From: Anagrus nilaparvatae
Taxonomy: Eukaryota; Arthropoda; Insecta; Hymenoptera; Mymaridae
Assembly: GCA_022575985.1 (NCBI GenBank)
Contig: JAKSXM010000007.1
Location: 8,062,501-8,126,500 of the forward strand
Length of the DNA stretch: 64,000 bases
Direction of reading: 5' to 3'
In this document: positions 21,915 to 32,458 of the stretch, piece by piece
Layout of the letters: each line of letters starts with the position of its first letter
Position numbering within the stretch: the first letter of the stretch is position 1
Translations under genes and position numbers: made by a program
The notes under the pieces: model-generated
What the model was told of the DNA's origin: nothing
The model's input: only the letters and a program-made list of their open reading frames with translations
The model's database searches: none

Positions 21915-23705
21915 AGCACTATAGTTCCTCATTAACAATAACAAAATGTTTGTAATGGTCTATTTTACCAAGTAAAAACGATATTTCTAAAACTAGTACT
22001 CCCAGTCTCCCATAGAATAAAATTAAATACTACATTCCAAGAAAAAAAAAATATTGCTATTTTTTTTATTTTTCTACGTAAAAAATTTTGAGAAAAAACT
22101 TTCCAAAAATTAATTGCTAATAATTTCAATGCCTCTACTTTCCCTGTCTGAAGAAAATCAAAATATATTCATAGAAAAAAATTAAGTAATTCGTTACAAA
22201 AGAAAAAAAATATTGCTATTTTTATTATCTTTAATTTATAAAAAATGTTGAGAAAAAAGTTTTCAAAAAATTAATTATTAGATTCAAGATATGGAGTAAA
22301 ACCATACTTTCTTTACATTAGGTCTTTAAAAAAAATAAGATACTACATCTAAAAATAAAAATACATTCAAAAAGAAAAAAATATATTGCTGTTATTTTTA
22401 TTTTTTTATTTAAGAAATTTTTTGAAAAAATTAAGTTTCAGATACAAAAAATTGATTATAAAGGATAATTCTAAAACTAGTATTCCCACAGAAAAAAATG
22501 AGGTACTGCTTTCAAAAAGGAAAAAATTATTGCTGTCTTGGTTCCTAAATGAGGAACCATTGTGATGGGTCAAATTTTGGTTTTTGATTTTTTGGCATAT
22601 AAGCACGTTTTGAGACCTCAGGAAGCTAAAAAACCGGTTTTTAAAAAAAGTCTGTTGTGTGTGTGTGTGTGTGTATGTATTTATTCGGTGATATTTCACA
22701 AACATTATGGAATTAAGATCTAATTTTTTTTCCAAAAATTTTTTTACCAAAAAATCTCGAGGTTTTTTTTTTTTTTTTTTAATTTGGATGTAACACCTCA
22801 TTTATTTCAACGAAAGTACTTATATTTGAAAGTATGGTTTTCACATGATATTTTGAATCGGATACTTAATTTTCTGAAATTTTTTTTCCAAAAATTTTTC
22901 TACCAAAAAATCTCGAGGTACTTTTTTTTTTAATTTGTATGTAATACCTCATTTATTTCCATGAAAGTACTTATATTTGAAAGTACGATTTTTATCGAAT
23001 ATATATCGAATATATCGAATCTTGGGAGAGATAATTCTCTATTTAGCTGTTTATCTCTGCTAGTTGATTTAGGTATATATTTATTAAAGAAATCAAGTAA
23101 ATATTCAGGTTGGCGTATCCTTAAAATTTTATACATATATATAGCTGCAAAATAAAACCTACGAGAGTTGGTAGTCAGTCAGCCTAGCCTTTCCTTATAT
23201 GGTGTTACATGGGTGTCTCTAATATATTGCAGTTTTTTTTATTTTTTTTAAATTATGAGAAAAAAATTTTGAAAAAATTAAGTATCAGATCCAAAAAATT
23301 AGTATGAACGAGGTTCCTAAAACTAGTACTTCCATAGAAATAAATTAGGTACTACGTCCGAAGAGAAAAAAATTTTGGTGTTTTTTGTATTTTTTTGTGA
23401 CGAAAATTTTGGGAAAAAAATTTTCAAAAAATTATTTATCAGATTCGAGATATCGAGTAAAAACCATTATTTCAAATATAAGTACTTTCATAGGAATGAA
23501 TGGGGTATTACATCCAAATTAAAAATAAAAAGTAGTTTGAGATTTTTTGATGAAAAAATGTTTGAAAAAAGAATTTGGTCTTAATACCATAATGGTTGTG
23601 AAATATCGCCGGTTACATTCAAATTCTCGTTACGGATGAGCCTTTTAATTCATAAACTGTTAATTATAAAAAAATACCCTGCCAACTAGCTGGCACTGAG
23701 GTTCC
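21915..23705. repeat. TACGTCC-family copies in both orientations
   Basis: The segment starts with ATAGTTCCTCATTAACAATA, similar to about 1164, and runs forward to about 22540. At 22541-22560 GGTTCCTAAATGAGGAACCA forms a short palindrome, after which the sequence is inverted (TTTTTTGGCATATAAGCACG, AGGAAGCTAAAAAACCGG, a (TG)n run, CGGTGATATTTCACAAACAT) to about 23010. From about 23215 it is forward again, to GTGAAATATCGCCGGTTACA at 23598, and a GGTTCCTCA lies at about 23691. Non-coding; open frames here are artefacts. Confidence 0.7.
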
Positions 23706-24346
23706 TCAAACAATGGGCTGTAATCTTAATTTACAACAAATATTATTGATTATAACCATGCAATTATACATACATTTTTCGTTTATAATTTATTTTCTCA
23801 GTGTACTCCTTGCATTTGACCAATCTTCCGCAACAATGATAATAATAATGTAACATACCAGGTGTAGGTGTCATAAGAAATAAATAAAATATTTAAATAC
23901 AATCATAGAATAAACATGTATATGTAAAATCTTATAAGAGAACAAAGGAACAGTCAAAACTGTATCAAAACGGTATGATATAACATAGCGGTATAACGCG
24001 TGTATCAATATGTGTATATATGTATATAGTAGCCATCATGGATTTATCAATATTTAATATATGATAATCCAGAGGGCTGTACCTTACGGGGATACAAGTA
24101 ACTGCTTAAATTCAAATAATGATATTAAAAAATGAAATAACTTTTATAAAGGGTTACTTGTATTCACTAAAGGGTTGTAAATAATTTGTAAATAGTTTTT
24201 AGAATAATATGTATATAGTTGTAAATAAAAATTAGGATTAATTTAAAGATTATCAATATATAAAGTTAAAATATGAAAAAGCCCTTTTTATACCTTAATT
24301 AATGATATAGGGACTTTTTACCAAATTTAGAAATTTAAGAAATAAT

Positions 24347-24360
24347 TAAATATAATTATT
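24347..24360. repeat. TSD of the palindromic insertion (left copy)
   Basis: TAAATATAATTATT, repeated exactly at 25954-25967. The uninterrupted 3' LTR carries this sequence once, which confirms it as a duplication. Confidence 0.92.
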
Positions 24361-25953
24361 GAATAAATGAGAAATCGACTTTTCCAGAGCAAAGATGTTT
24401 ATTATAAATATTTTTCCCAACGTTTCGAGTCTTTATAAGACTCCTTTTCAAGGGATTCTGTACACATATTATAATTAAATTAATATTACATTATTTAAAT
24501 ATTTTTGAAATTATTAATACATATTTTTTAAATGAATAAAAAGTAGAAAAAGTTTACCTATTAAGTAATTTTTTAAGAAAATTACTGAGTTATATTTGGT
24601 GACTGTTTAACAAAAAATTTTTTAATTTTTGTTAACAGTATATAATTTTGATGTTCTACTTCAAACACCATGAATACAACTGAATTAATTTTGACATTTG
24701 GTATATTACTAACGAATTTTAAGTCTATAAAAAGTCTATATTTATAAAATATATACGATTTAAACACAAAAAAAAAAAAATTTTTTTCCCTTATATATGC
24801 TTTATATTACAAGTTAAGAGTTAATAAATATATAAAGTCAAGTGCTAAGAAATTCTATAATATAAACAAAATAGAAATTTTTTCCGTTACAGTAGTAGTA
24901 GGTATAATTTTTATATTAGTTTTTATTTTATTTTATTACACTTTTGGTATTACTCATATTGATTTATTTTTTTATTTTTTTATTTTTTTAATTTAAAAAT
25001 ATTTTTTTAAAAACATTGTGTATTACAAGAAAGAAGTCATTGCTGAAAGAGTATACATTAGAAAACAGGGTCCTAATGCTATAAATAGCAATAGCGACTG
25101 TAACAAGCTACCTAAAGGTTACAACGTGATTCTTAAATCAATTTAGTAAATAAATTTAACATCTGTTTTTACAGGGATTTAAAAGTAAATTTCCTTGTGT
25201 GGTAATGCACAATGTTATACAGTTTTTCAAAAATTTCATTTCTTCTTTCTTGTAATACACAATGTTTTTAAAAAAATATTTTTAAATTAAAAAAATAAAA
25301 AAATAAAAAAATAAATCAATATGAGTAATACCAAAAGTGTAATAAAATAAAATAAAAACTAATATAAAAATTATACCTACTACTACTGTAACGGAAAAAA
25401 TTTCTATTTTGTTTATATTATAGAATTTCTTAGCACTTGACTTTATATATTTATTAACTCTTAACTTGTAATATAAAGCATATATAAGGGAAAAAAATTT
25501 TTTTTTTTTTTGTGTTTAAATCGTATATATTTTATAAATATAGACTTTTTATAGACTTAAAATTCGTTAGTAATATACCAAATGTCAAAATTAATTCAGT
25601 TGTATTCATGGTGTTTGAAGTAGAACATCAAAATTATATACTGTTAACAAAAATTAAAAAATTTTTTGTTAAACAGTCACCAAATATAACTCAGTAATTT
25701 TCTTAAAAAATTACTTAATAGGTAAACTTTTTCTACTTTTTATTCATTTAAAAAATATGTATTAATAATTTCAAAAATATTTAAATAATGTAATATTAAT
25801 TTAATTATAATATGTGTACAGAATCCCTTGAAAAGGAGTCTTATAAAGACTCGAAACGTTGGGAAAAATATTTATAATAAACATCTTTGCTCTGGAAAAG
25901 TCGATTTCTCATTTATTCAACTATTAAATCCATACCAGACGTAAAAGAATCAA
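24361..25953. mobile_element. 1.6-kb palindrome, possible Penelope-like element
   Basis: Arms 24361-25038 and 25241-25918 are near-perfect reverse complements of 678 bp, separated by about 200 bp of unique sequence. The right side alone carries a 35-bp extension (25919-25953), and a 14-bp TSD surrounds the insert. Both arms carry a hairpin, GAGTCT-TATAA-AGACTC followed by GAAACGTTGGG (right arm 25836-25862; left arm inverted, about 24417-24443), resembling the hammerhead-like motif in Penelope-like element terminal repeats. Inverted terminal repeats, a short one-sided extension and a variable TSD are known from Penelope-like elements. No RT or GIY-YIG domain is visible, so the assignment is an inference. 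Confidence 0.7.
25836..25862 (+). other. Hammerhead-like GAAAC hairpin (right arm)
   Basis: A 6-bp stem (GAGTCT/AGACTC) with a 5-base loop is followed directly by GAAACGTTGGG; upstream is CCTTGAAAAG where a functional hammerhead would have CUGAUGA. The mirrored copy is at about 24417-24443. The core is degenerate, so catalytic activity is doubtful. Confidence 0.4.
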
Positions 25954-25967
25954 TAAATATAATTATT
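25954..25967. repeat. TSD of the palindromic insertion (right copy)
   Basis: TAAATATAATTATT, identical to 24347-24360. Confidence 0.92.
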
Positions 25968-26270
25968 TCTTATAAATCATTATCAAAATACTTAATAATT
26001 AAACTTATAATAAAATAGATAAGATGATATAATATAAACCTTAATTAAGGGATAAAAGGTATTCTTTAATTAAATAAAATTATATGTAAAATAAAGTATT
26101 AAATATTATAAAAATTAATTAAAAAGAATAAATAAATATTTGTAATTTTAAATATATAAAAAATGTAAAAGATACTTTCAAGCCGTTAAGATAACTTGAA
26201 AGCATCTAGAAAGTTCGAGAATACTTTTTGCAAGTAAAACTTTGTGCGAGTGTGCGTGCCTGGGAAATGA

Positions 26271-26370
26271 TATATAAGGGAGATCATTTCAGCGGCAAGA
26301 CACACTTGACCAAGGCCGCTCTTGCGAATTGTATACTCATGTGTACATATTCAAAAGGATATTCAATAAA
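26271..26370 (+). promoter_or_regulatory. LTR promoter and poly(A) signal (5' LTR)
   Basis: TATATAAGGG (26271-26280) is a good TATA box in a GC-richer context (GCGAGTGTGCGTGCCTGGG upstream). AATAAA at 26365-26370 would be the poly(A) signal, placing U3/R/U5 in the usual order. The same pair lies in the 3' LTR at about 32087 and 32181. Confidence 0.65.
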
Positions 26371-26642
26371 TATATCTATAATCTTAAAAAAGTTATTTTA
26401 TATTTAAAATATCCCATGCGTCCTAAGGTCAGCCTACATACATACATCCTTGTAAGTATTTAGGTGTCTCTACAAGATCATCGTGTTCATCTGATCCCTG
26501 CTGGGATAGTTAAGTGTCAAATGCTCAAGGACTCTTCGGATCCCTTGAGCGGATGACCAGAAATAGGCGGGTAGGCTCTCAAAAGTTCGATTAGTAGGTC
26601 TTTTTAGATTTTTATGTTAACCCCTCTATACAAGGGATTACA

Positions 26643-26660
26643 TTGGCGATCCTGCCGTAG
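26643..26660 (+). other. Primer binding site
   Basis: TTGGCGATCCTGCCGTAG directly follows the 5' LTR end. A TGGCGA-type start here is usual for Ty3/gypsy elements primed by a tRNA 3' end, possibly tRNA-Arg; I cannot fix the tRNA without a search. Confidence 0.55.
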
Positions 26661-26779
26661 TGAATCTTGGAAAATTATATTCGATTCGTTTAAAGTTAGT
26701 CATTTTTTTTTAAATTAAATTTTTTCTCTGTGTGTAAAATTAATTAAAATTTTTTTTGTTTCATTATTTTTATTTTACT

Positions 26780-27163
26780 ATGAGTAACAATAAAATAGAA
26801 AATAGTGATAATTCAAATTTTGTTGATAATTACATAAGGTATGAATTATCCAGTAAACAAATTGAAGAAAGAATAGAATGGCTAAACGCTTTAACAGATG
26901 AGCAATGGTGGACGATGGGCCACATTGTCAATGATTTAAAAAATTTAAAAAAAAACTCGATGAGCGAGAAAAAATTTGTAAAAGAAATGACAGAATTAAA
27001 AAATGAAAATCTATATTTATCTAAACAAATTAATTGTTTAAACAATAAAATAAATGAGCAAAATCAGGCTATAAACGTCTTAAATAAACACATAGAAAAG
27101 TTAACGGGAGAGAAAATGATTGATTTGGACGAATCGAATAGATTTTACTTTAAAAATAAATAA
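26780..27163 (+). CDS. 127-residue coiled-coil protein of the LTR element
   Basis: This is the first ORF after the primer binding site. I prefer the Met at 26780 (MSNNKIENSDNSN) over the in-frame Met at 26756, because the intervening residues (MFHYFYFT) read like translated leader. The N-terminal part has a Trp-rich segment (EWLNALTDEQWWTMGHIVND). The second half is a heptad-like coiled coil (ELKNENLYLSKQINCLNNKI and on to NKHIEKL). No family is recognised. Position suggests an accessory or Gag N-terminal role, which is inference. No zinc knuckle or signal peptide. Confidence 0.55.
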   Translation: MSNNKIENSDNSNFVDNYIRYELSSKQIEERIEWLNALTDEQWWTMGHIVNDLKNLKKNSMSEKKFVKEMTELKNENLYLSKQINCLNNKINEQNQAINVLNKHIEKLTGEKMIDLDESNRFYFKNK

Positions 27164-27200
27164 ATAAAATTTTTTTTATAATATAAAAAGAGTAAAAAAT

Positions 27201-27375
27201 AAATGCTAAAATATTTTTTTAAGCCATTTGGGCCAAAATAAATATACAAATATTTTTTTCAAGCCAGTTGAGCAGAGATAAAAATAAAATATTTTTTAAA
27301 GCCATTTGGGCAAAAATAAATATAAAAATTTTTTTTAGCCATTTAGGCGAAAATAAAGGCTAAAAGTCTTTTTAT
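27201..27375 (+). repeat. 37-40-bp direct repeats in the LTR element leader
   Basis: AAGCCATTTGGGCAAAAATA and variants start at 27221, 27261, 27299 and 27336, after a partial unit at about 27203. The GCC...GGC cores could form small hairpins. The repeats lie between the first two ORFs and do not code. Confidence 0.75.
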
Positions 27376-28353
27376 GAAAAAGTAATCATAAAACTGCATT
27401 TTTTTTTTTAATTACTGGCAATAAAATTTTTTTGTTTGAAAATTGCCAAAACATAAAATTAGCATACCCGTCTGGTAAAATAAAAGATAAAATAACGGAA
27501 AAATAACCGTTTTATTAAAATTATCAAAAATAATAAATACTCTTATTCTCAACGAATATAATATTTCGTGAAAATAAGAATTATAAAAACAATCAAATAA
27601 ATTCAAGGCCAAGCCATTGAACTTGAATCATAACAAGAGCATTTTTCTCCCTCTAAAATGCTTTTGTCTATTGAATAAGATAAAATTATACATCTATTAT
27701 AAATAAATAAATTTTGTGATGATGTAATAAAAATATGATACAAAATATGAAAAATTTAGAAATAAATATTTAAATAAAAATTGTTAATAATAAATAAAAT
27801 TTTTTCAAATAGATTTTATACAAAAATAATAAATTTAAAATGATAATTTTTTTAAATAGATAAAAACAATTGTAAAAATAATAACTTTAAAGTACCGATA
27901 AGAATTGTTGTACAACTATTAGATTTAAATGTATTTATTATGAATGAATGGTAGTAAATATAGTAGTATACATTTAAAGAGATTGTAGTAAAGGGCCTAG
28001 TAGTAAAAATAATAATAGAACTTTAAAAATTTCCTAGAAATACCTTTACTAGAATTCTTTTGTATGATAATATTATTTTCTTTTATGCATAACTTAAAAA
28101 TTTTTTTTTGATATATGAGTAAATTTTTTAAAATTTTGAAAATATAAAAATAAAAATATTTTTCTATAATTTTTAATAAAAAATCAAATTAAAATTAAAA
28201 TCATAAATAGGAAGATATATATGGAACATTTTCACTATATTTAGGAAATAAAATAAAATTTTTTTTTAACAAAAGTTTTTCTTATTTTTAAGACAAAAAT
28301 ATATTAGATATTAATTATTTTCTAAATAATAAAAAGGTGAAATATATATCTAA
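27376..28353 (+). other. Non-coding interior of the LTR element
   Basis: About 1 kb of AT-rich sequence where pol or gag coding would normally lie. No RT, protease or integrase motifs in any frame. A GTAGTA-rich patch lies at about 27950-28008. Confidence 0.5.
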
Positions 28354-28758
28354 ATGGAAAATTTACCAAAGGAATTAAACGATTTGTTATTGTCAAAAAA
28401 GACACACAAAAATGTTCCAGATATTTTAACCAAACAAGATCTTTCTGAAGAAGAACTTGTTATGAAAAATATATTACTATGCTCCAACAGCATCAAAGAT
28501 GCCTTGAGAAGAACTCTTAACTCTGGTGTTTATATAGAAAACAATAATTTATCAAGGGTTAATTACGCCAAGAAAATGTTTGGTATAGCTAAAGACTTAA
28601 AAATAGCAGAAGATGAATCAACCATAATTGATATTGTAGTACAACATTTTGGAGTAGAAATCAAAAGATTAGTACGTTTACAAAAAATTAGAACGAAAAA
28701 TGATTTATTCAACATTTTGCAAGAATATGATAATAATGATCAGATATTAAAAAAATAA
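28354..28758 (+). CDS. 134-residue partial Gag paralogue
   Basis: A small ORF starting MENLPKELNDLLLSKK. Residues 67-129 (LSRVNYAKKMFGIAKDLKIA ... HFGVEIKRL ... KNDLFNILQEYDNND) match residues 278-340 of the 443-residue Gag downstream (SNRVNYAIKLLNTAKDLEMT ... QFGTEIKRD ... QEDFLALLDEYDEED). It is therefore a diverged second copy of the domain just after the Gag core, without that core. It could be a decayed gag duplicate or a separate small capsid-interacting product. It ends in KK and has no zinc knuckle or membrane segment. No intact family beyond the Gag similarity is recognised. Confidence 0.7.
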   Translation: MENLPKELNDLLLSKKTHKNVPDILTKQDLSEEELVMKNILLCSNSIKDALRRTLNSGVYIENNNLSRVNYAKKMFGIAKDLKIAEDESTIIDIVVQHFGVEIKRLVRLQKIRTKNDLFNILQEYDNNDQILKK

Positions 28759-29174
28759 AAGATATTTTTTTTTGCATAAACACAAAAATTTACAGATGTA
28801 ATTATTATAATAGTATATCATAAAAATTAACAAACATTTATAAAATATATATGGAAAATTGATAAAGGCGCTTTAAAATCTATTTAAATAAAACTAATCC
28901 AAATTATATATATATATGGACAAAAATCTGCCTATTTTACATTTTTCTTTAGAAAATCTTTATCAATTTGAAATAAATATTAAAAGACTTCTTTGGTAAA
29001 TTTTGTATAAAAAATACGTGAAGTTATAGCAAAAAATATTTAAAATAAAGATAGTAATCTTTATCTATTTTGATAATAAGGTAGAACCATTATAAAAGAA
29101 AAACCTTTAAACATTTTAAATGTATATGGGTAATTCTTTAAATTTTTTGAAAAAATATAAAACTTGTTAAACAT
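28759..29174 (+). other. Spacer between partial Gag and Gag ORFs
   Basis: AT-rich, no ORF. TATATATGG-like motifs occur at about 28846, 28910 and 29120, ahead of the next ORF; similar ones are near 28216 and 31062. Confidence 0.45.
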
Positions 29175-30506
29175 ATGATCAATAAATATAACGTAATGGC
29201 TGAAATTTATGAAAATCTTAATTTTGATTATATTTTAATGAAAAATGATATCGATTCTTTATTAAAGAATGCAAAAATTAAAAATTCAAATTTTGATTTA
29301 AAAAATAAAAATTTAGATATTCAAGAAACTCTTATAAAAATGATGGTAGATATAAATACAATTCTTGTTCAAGTAAGAAAATCAAGATTACAATCAGATA
29401 AAGAAATCGAAAAATTTAAAAATGAAGTAAACTATCAAAAAGATAAAATAGCAATTTTAAATCAGCAAGCTACATATTTTCATAACCAATTGCGATTAAA
29501 ACAAGACAAAATAAATGAACTTACAAGCAGTATTCAAATATTAGAAGAAAAACAACAAGAAAAAGAAGAAACTATTCATTTCACAGAAGAATATTCAAAA
29601 AATGAGGTTAAATATAATCAAGAGATGATTCAAATTATTGAAAATATTGAAGATCAAGTCAAAAATATTAAAAATACAAACAATATAAATAAGATATCAA
29701 ATCTAATTTTAAAAATCAAACCACCAATTTTTCAAGGAAAACCTTCTGAAAAACCTTTAAGATTTCTATCAGAATTGAAGAGTTATATTTCTATACATAA
29801 CACATACAATAAAAACAACTTAAAAATTTTAATTTATCAGTGTTTGAAAAAAGATGCTAAAGACTGGTTTTATTTATACGAAGAAAAAATAAACTCTTTT
29901 CAAGAATTTGAAGATTTATTCAAGAAACATTATTGGAACCCTACTTTAAAAGGCAAGTTAAGAAGAAAATTATATATGGGTAAATATAAAGAAAAAAGAA
30001 AATCCAATAGAGTAAATTATGCAATAAAATTGTTAAATACAGCAAAAGATTTAGAAATGACAGAAAATGAAGCAGCATTTATAAAAACAATTTCAGAACA
30101 ATTTGGAACTGAAATAAAAAGAGATACAAATAATTTTAGAATAAAAAATCAAGAAGATTTTTTAGCATTATTAGATGAATATGATGAAGAAGATAGATTT
30201 TCCAGAAAAAAATATCAAGAAAATGAAAATTACATAAATAAGTCTGATTACAACAATCAAAATAATTATAATGAAAACAATATATACAATAATAAATACA
30301 ATTATGAAAAATTTAATAATCATAATGAAATAATAAATAATAAAAAATACTGCATCAGTTTTACTGAAAATAATAGCTCAGATAAAGAACCAATCGATTC
30401 AGATTACTACAGCTCAAGTAGTGAAGGTAGTAATATTAGTGATAATAATAATAAAAAATATAAAACTAGAAAATTTTATAGAAGCAAAAGAAGCTTAAAT
30501 TTCTAA
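29175..30506 (+). CDS. gag: Gag polyprotein (Retrotrans_gag-like), 443 residues
   Basis: This is the main protein of the LTR element and should form the particle that packages its RNA. Residues 1-170 are mostly helical and coiled-coil (KNEVNYQKDKIAILNQQA, ELTSSIQILEEKQQEKEE). Residues 183-275 carry the Gag core pattern: PPIFQGKPSEKPLRFLSELK, LIYQCLKKDAKDWFY, FEDLFKKHYWN, LRRKLYMGKY. Residues 278-340 form a block duplicated in the ORF at 28354-28758. The tail is Asn/Tyr-rich, then acidic/Ser-rich, ending in a basic stretch (RKFYRSKRSLNF) that may bind RNA in place of the missing CCHC knuckle. The frame is intact; an alternative start is the Met at 29196. No pol frame follows. Confidence 0.82.
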   Translation: MINKYNVMAEIYENLNFDYILMKNDIDSLLKNAKIKNSNFDLKNKNLDIQETLIKMMVDINTILVQVRKSRLQSDKEIEKFKNEVNYQKDKIAILNQQATYFHNQLRLKQDKINELTSSIQILEEKQQEKEETIHFTEEYSKNEVKYNQEMIQIIENIEDQVKNIKNTNNINKISNLILKIKPPIFQGKPSEKPLRFLSELKSYISIHNTYNKNNLKILIYQCLKKDAKDWFYLYEEKINSFQEFEDLFKKHYWNPTLKGKLRRKLYMGKYKEKRKSNRVNYAIKLLNTAKDLEMTENEAAFIKTISEQFGTEIKRDTNNFRIKNQEDFLALLDEYDEEDRFSRKKYQENENYINKSDYNNQNNYNENNIYNNKYNYEKFNNHNEIINNKKYCISFTENNSSDKEPIDSDYYSSSSEGSNISDNNNKKYKTRKFYRSKRSLNF

Positions 30507-31260
30507 AGAATTATATTTATTTATTTATTTAAACAAAAAATGTCTAAGAGTACCATAAATATAGGTATCGAAAATTAAAATTATAATAAAAATTAAATGG
30601 TATAAACTAATAAATAGATTTTTCTTTTAAGCAGAAGGCTAAATTTGAAAATTCATGAATAAAAATTATAATAAAAGAACTAATTGATCAATTAAAGAAA
30701 TAAGACAATGAATAAACGTTAAAAATAAAATAAAAGAAAATAAGAAATCTTAAAAAATAATTTGCTATATTGAAGTTAAATAATACTAGTAAAAAAAATT
30801 TCAATGTGCATAAAATTTGTAACAAAATTAATACAGTTAAATGTAAAACAAAACATTAAATAAATTCAATTTAATGAAAAATAAAAATCCTAAATTAAAA
30901 GGCATTAAAAAATGCAAGAAAATAATTTAAACAAGAATCAACCATTAAATATTATGATTAAATACCAACGAGTATTGAAAAATTAAATAAATTAATAAAC
31001 TAATGTTTAAACCTAAAATATTAAATAATAAAATAGTTAAAGAAAAATATTTTTAAAGAATATATATGGCAAAGTCTATAAAAAATATAAAAATATAATA
31101 AATTATAAATCATTTTGATAAACTAAATAAAGCAAATGATATGTTAATAAATAAATACATGATATAAAAAATTAACAAATAAATAATTGAATTATATATA
31201 ATAACACATACACCTGTGTTACAACTCTTTTTAGACTTTGTCAATTGCGGACAAAGTCTT
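30507..31260 (+). other. Non-coding 3' interior of the LTR element
   Basis: About 750 bp, very A-rich on the + strand, without pol motifs. This is where pol would begin in an autonomous element. Confidence 0.5.
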
Positions 31261-31271
31261 GGGGGGGGAAA
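31261..31271 (+). other. Polypurine tract
   Basis: GGGGGGGGAAA directly precedes the TG of the 3' LTR, the normal place for plus-strand priming. Confidence 0.85.
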
Positions 31272-32458
31272 TGTAACATACCAGGTGTAGGTGTCATAAG
31301 AAATAAATAAAATATTTAAATACAATCATAGAATAAACATGTATATGTAAAATCTTATAAGAGAACAAAGGAACAGTCAAAACTGTATCAAAACGGTATG
31401 ATATAACATAGCGGTATAACGCGTGTATCAATATGTGTATATATGTATATAGTAGCCATCATGGATTTATCAATATTTAATATATGATAATCCAGAGGGC
31501 TGTACCTTACGGGGATACAAGTAACTGCTTAAATTCAAATAATGATATTAAAAAATGAAATAACTTTTATAAAGGGTTACTTGTATTCACTAAAGGGTTG
31601 TAAATAATTTGTAAATAGTTTTTAGAATAATATGTATATAGTTGTAAATAAAAATTAGGATTAATTTAAAGATTATCAATATATAAAGTTAAAATATGAA
31701 AAAGCCCTTTTTATACCTTAATTAATGATATAGGGACTTTTTACCAAATTTAGAAATTTAAGAAATAATTAAATATAATTATTTCTTATAAATCATTATC
31801 AAAATACTTAATAATTAAACTTATAATAAAATAGATAAGATGATATAATATAAACCTTAATTAAGGGATAAAAGGTATTCTTTAATTAAATAAAATTATA
31901 TGTAAAATAAAGTATTAAATATTATAAAAATTAATTAAAAAGAATAAATAAATATTTGTAATTTTAAATATATAAAAAATGTAAAAGATACTTTCAAGCC
32001 GTTAAGATAACTTGAAAGCATCTAGAAAGTTCGAGAATACTTTTTGCAAGTAAAACTTTGTGCGAGTGTGCGTGCCTGGGAAATGATATATAAGGGAGAT
32101 CATTTCAGCGGCAAGACACACTTGACCAAGGCCGCTCTTGCGAATTGTATACTCATGTGTACATATTCAAAAGGATATTCAATAAATATATCTATAATCT
32201 TAAAAAAGTTATTTTATATTTAAAATATCCCATGCGTCCTAAGGTCAGCCTACATACATACATCCTTGTAAGTATTTAGGTGTCTCTACAAGATCATCGT
32301 GTTCATCTGATCCCTGCTGGGATAGTTAAGTGTCAAATGCTCAAGGACTCTTCGGATCCCTTGAGCGGATGACCAGAAATAGGCGGGTAGGCTCTCAAAA
32401 GTTCGATTAGTAGGTCTTTTTAGATTTTTATGTTAACCCCTCTATACAAGGGATTACA
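31272..32458 (+). repeat. 3' LTR (1187 bp)
   Basis: TGTAACATACCAGG...GGGATTACA, apparently identical to the 5' LTR once the insertion is ignored. TATA box at about 32087-32094, AATAAA at 32181-32186. It carries TAAATATAATTATT only once, proving the insertion in the other LTR came after or around the element's own integration. Confidence 0.93.

Larger units (their letters stand above)
23849..26642 (+). repeat. 5' LTR, interrupted by a palindromic insertion
   Basis: It begins TGTAACATACCAGGTG and ends AAGGGATTACA. The foldback at 24361-25953 plus one TSD copy accounts for all extra length over the 3' LTR. It carries the same promoter and poly(A) signals as the 3' LTR. Confidence 0.92.
23849..32458 (+). 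mobile_element. Gag-only LTR retrotransposon
   Basis: A complete LTR element by structure: 5' LTR 23849-26642 (inflated by a 1.6-kb insertion), PBS, 4.6-kb interior, polypurine tract and 3' LTR 31272-32458. Without the insertion and its TSD the 5' LTR is 1187 bp, exactly the length of the 3' LTR, and the two look identical, so the element is recent. ATAA flanks both ends as a 4-bp TSD, although the site is an (ATA)n tract. The interior encodes a Gag-like protein and two small ORFs but no visible protease, RT, RNase H or integrase. Movement would need pol from a relative, probably Ty3/gypsy-like. Confidence 0.88.

Noticed and set aside
24582..25697. Two identical 61-residue proteins on opposite strands
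   Set aside because: They are the two arms of one palindrome, so the identity reflects the inverted repeat, not gene duplication. The sequence shows no recognisable domain.
23849..32458. Endogenous virus with env
   Set aside because: No envelope-like ORF, signal peptide or membrane segment in the interior; structure fits an LTR retrotransposon without pol.
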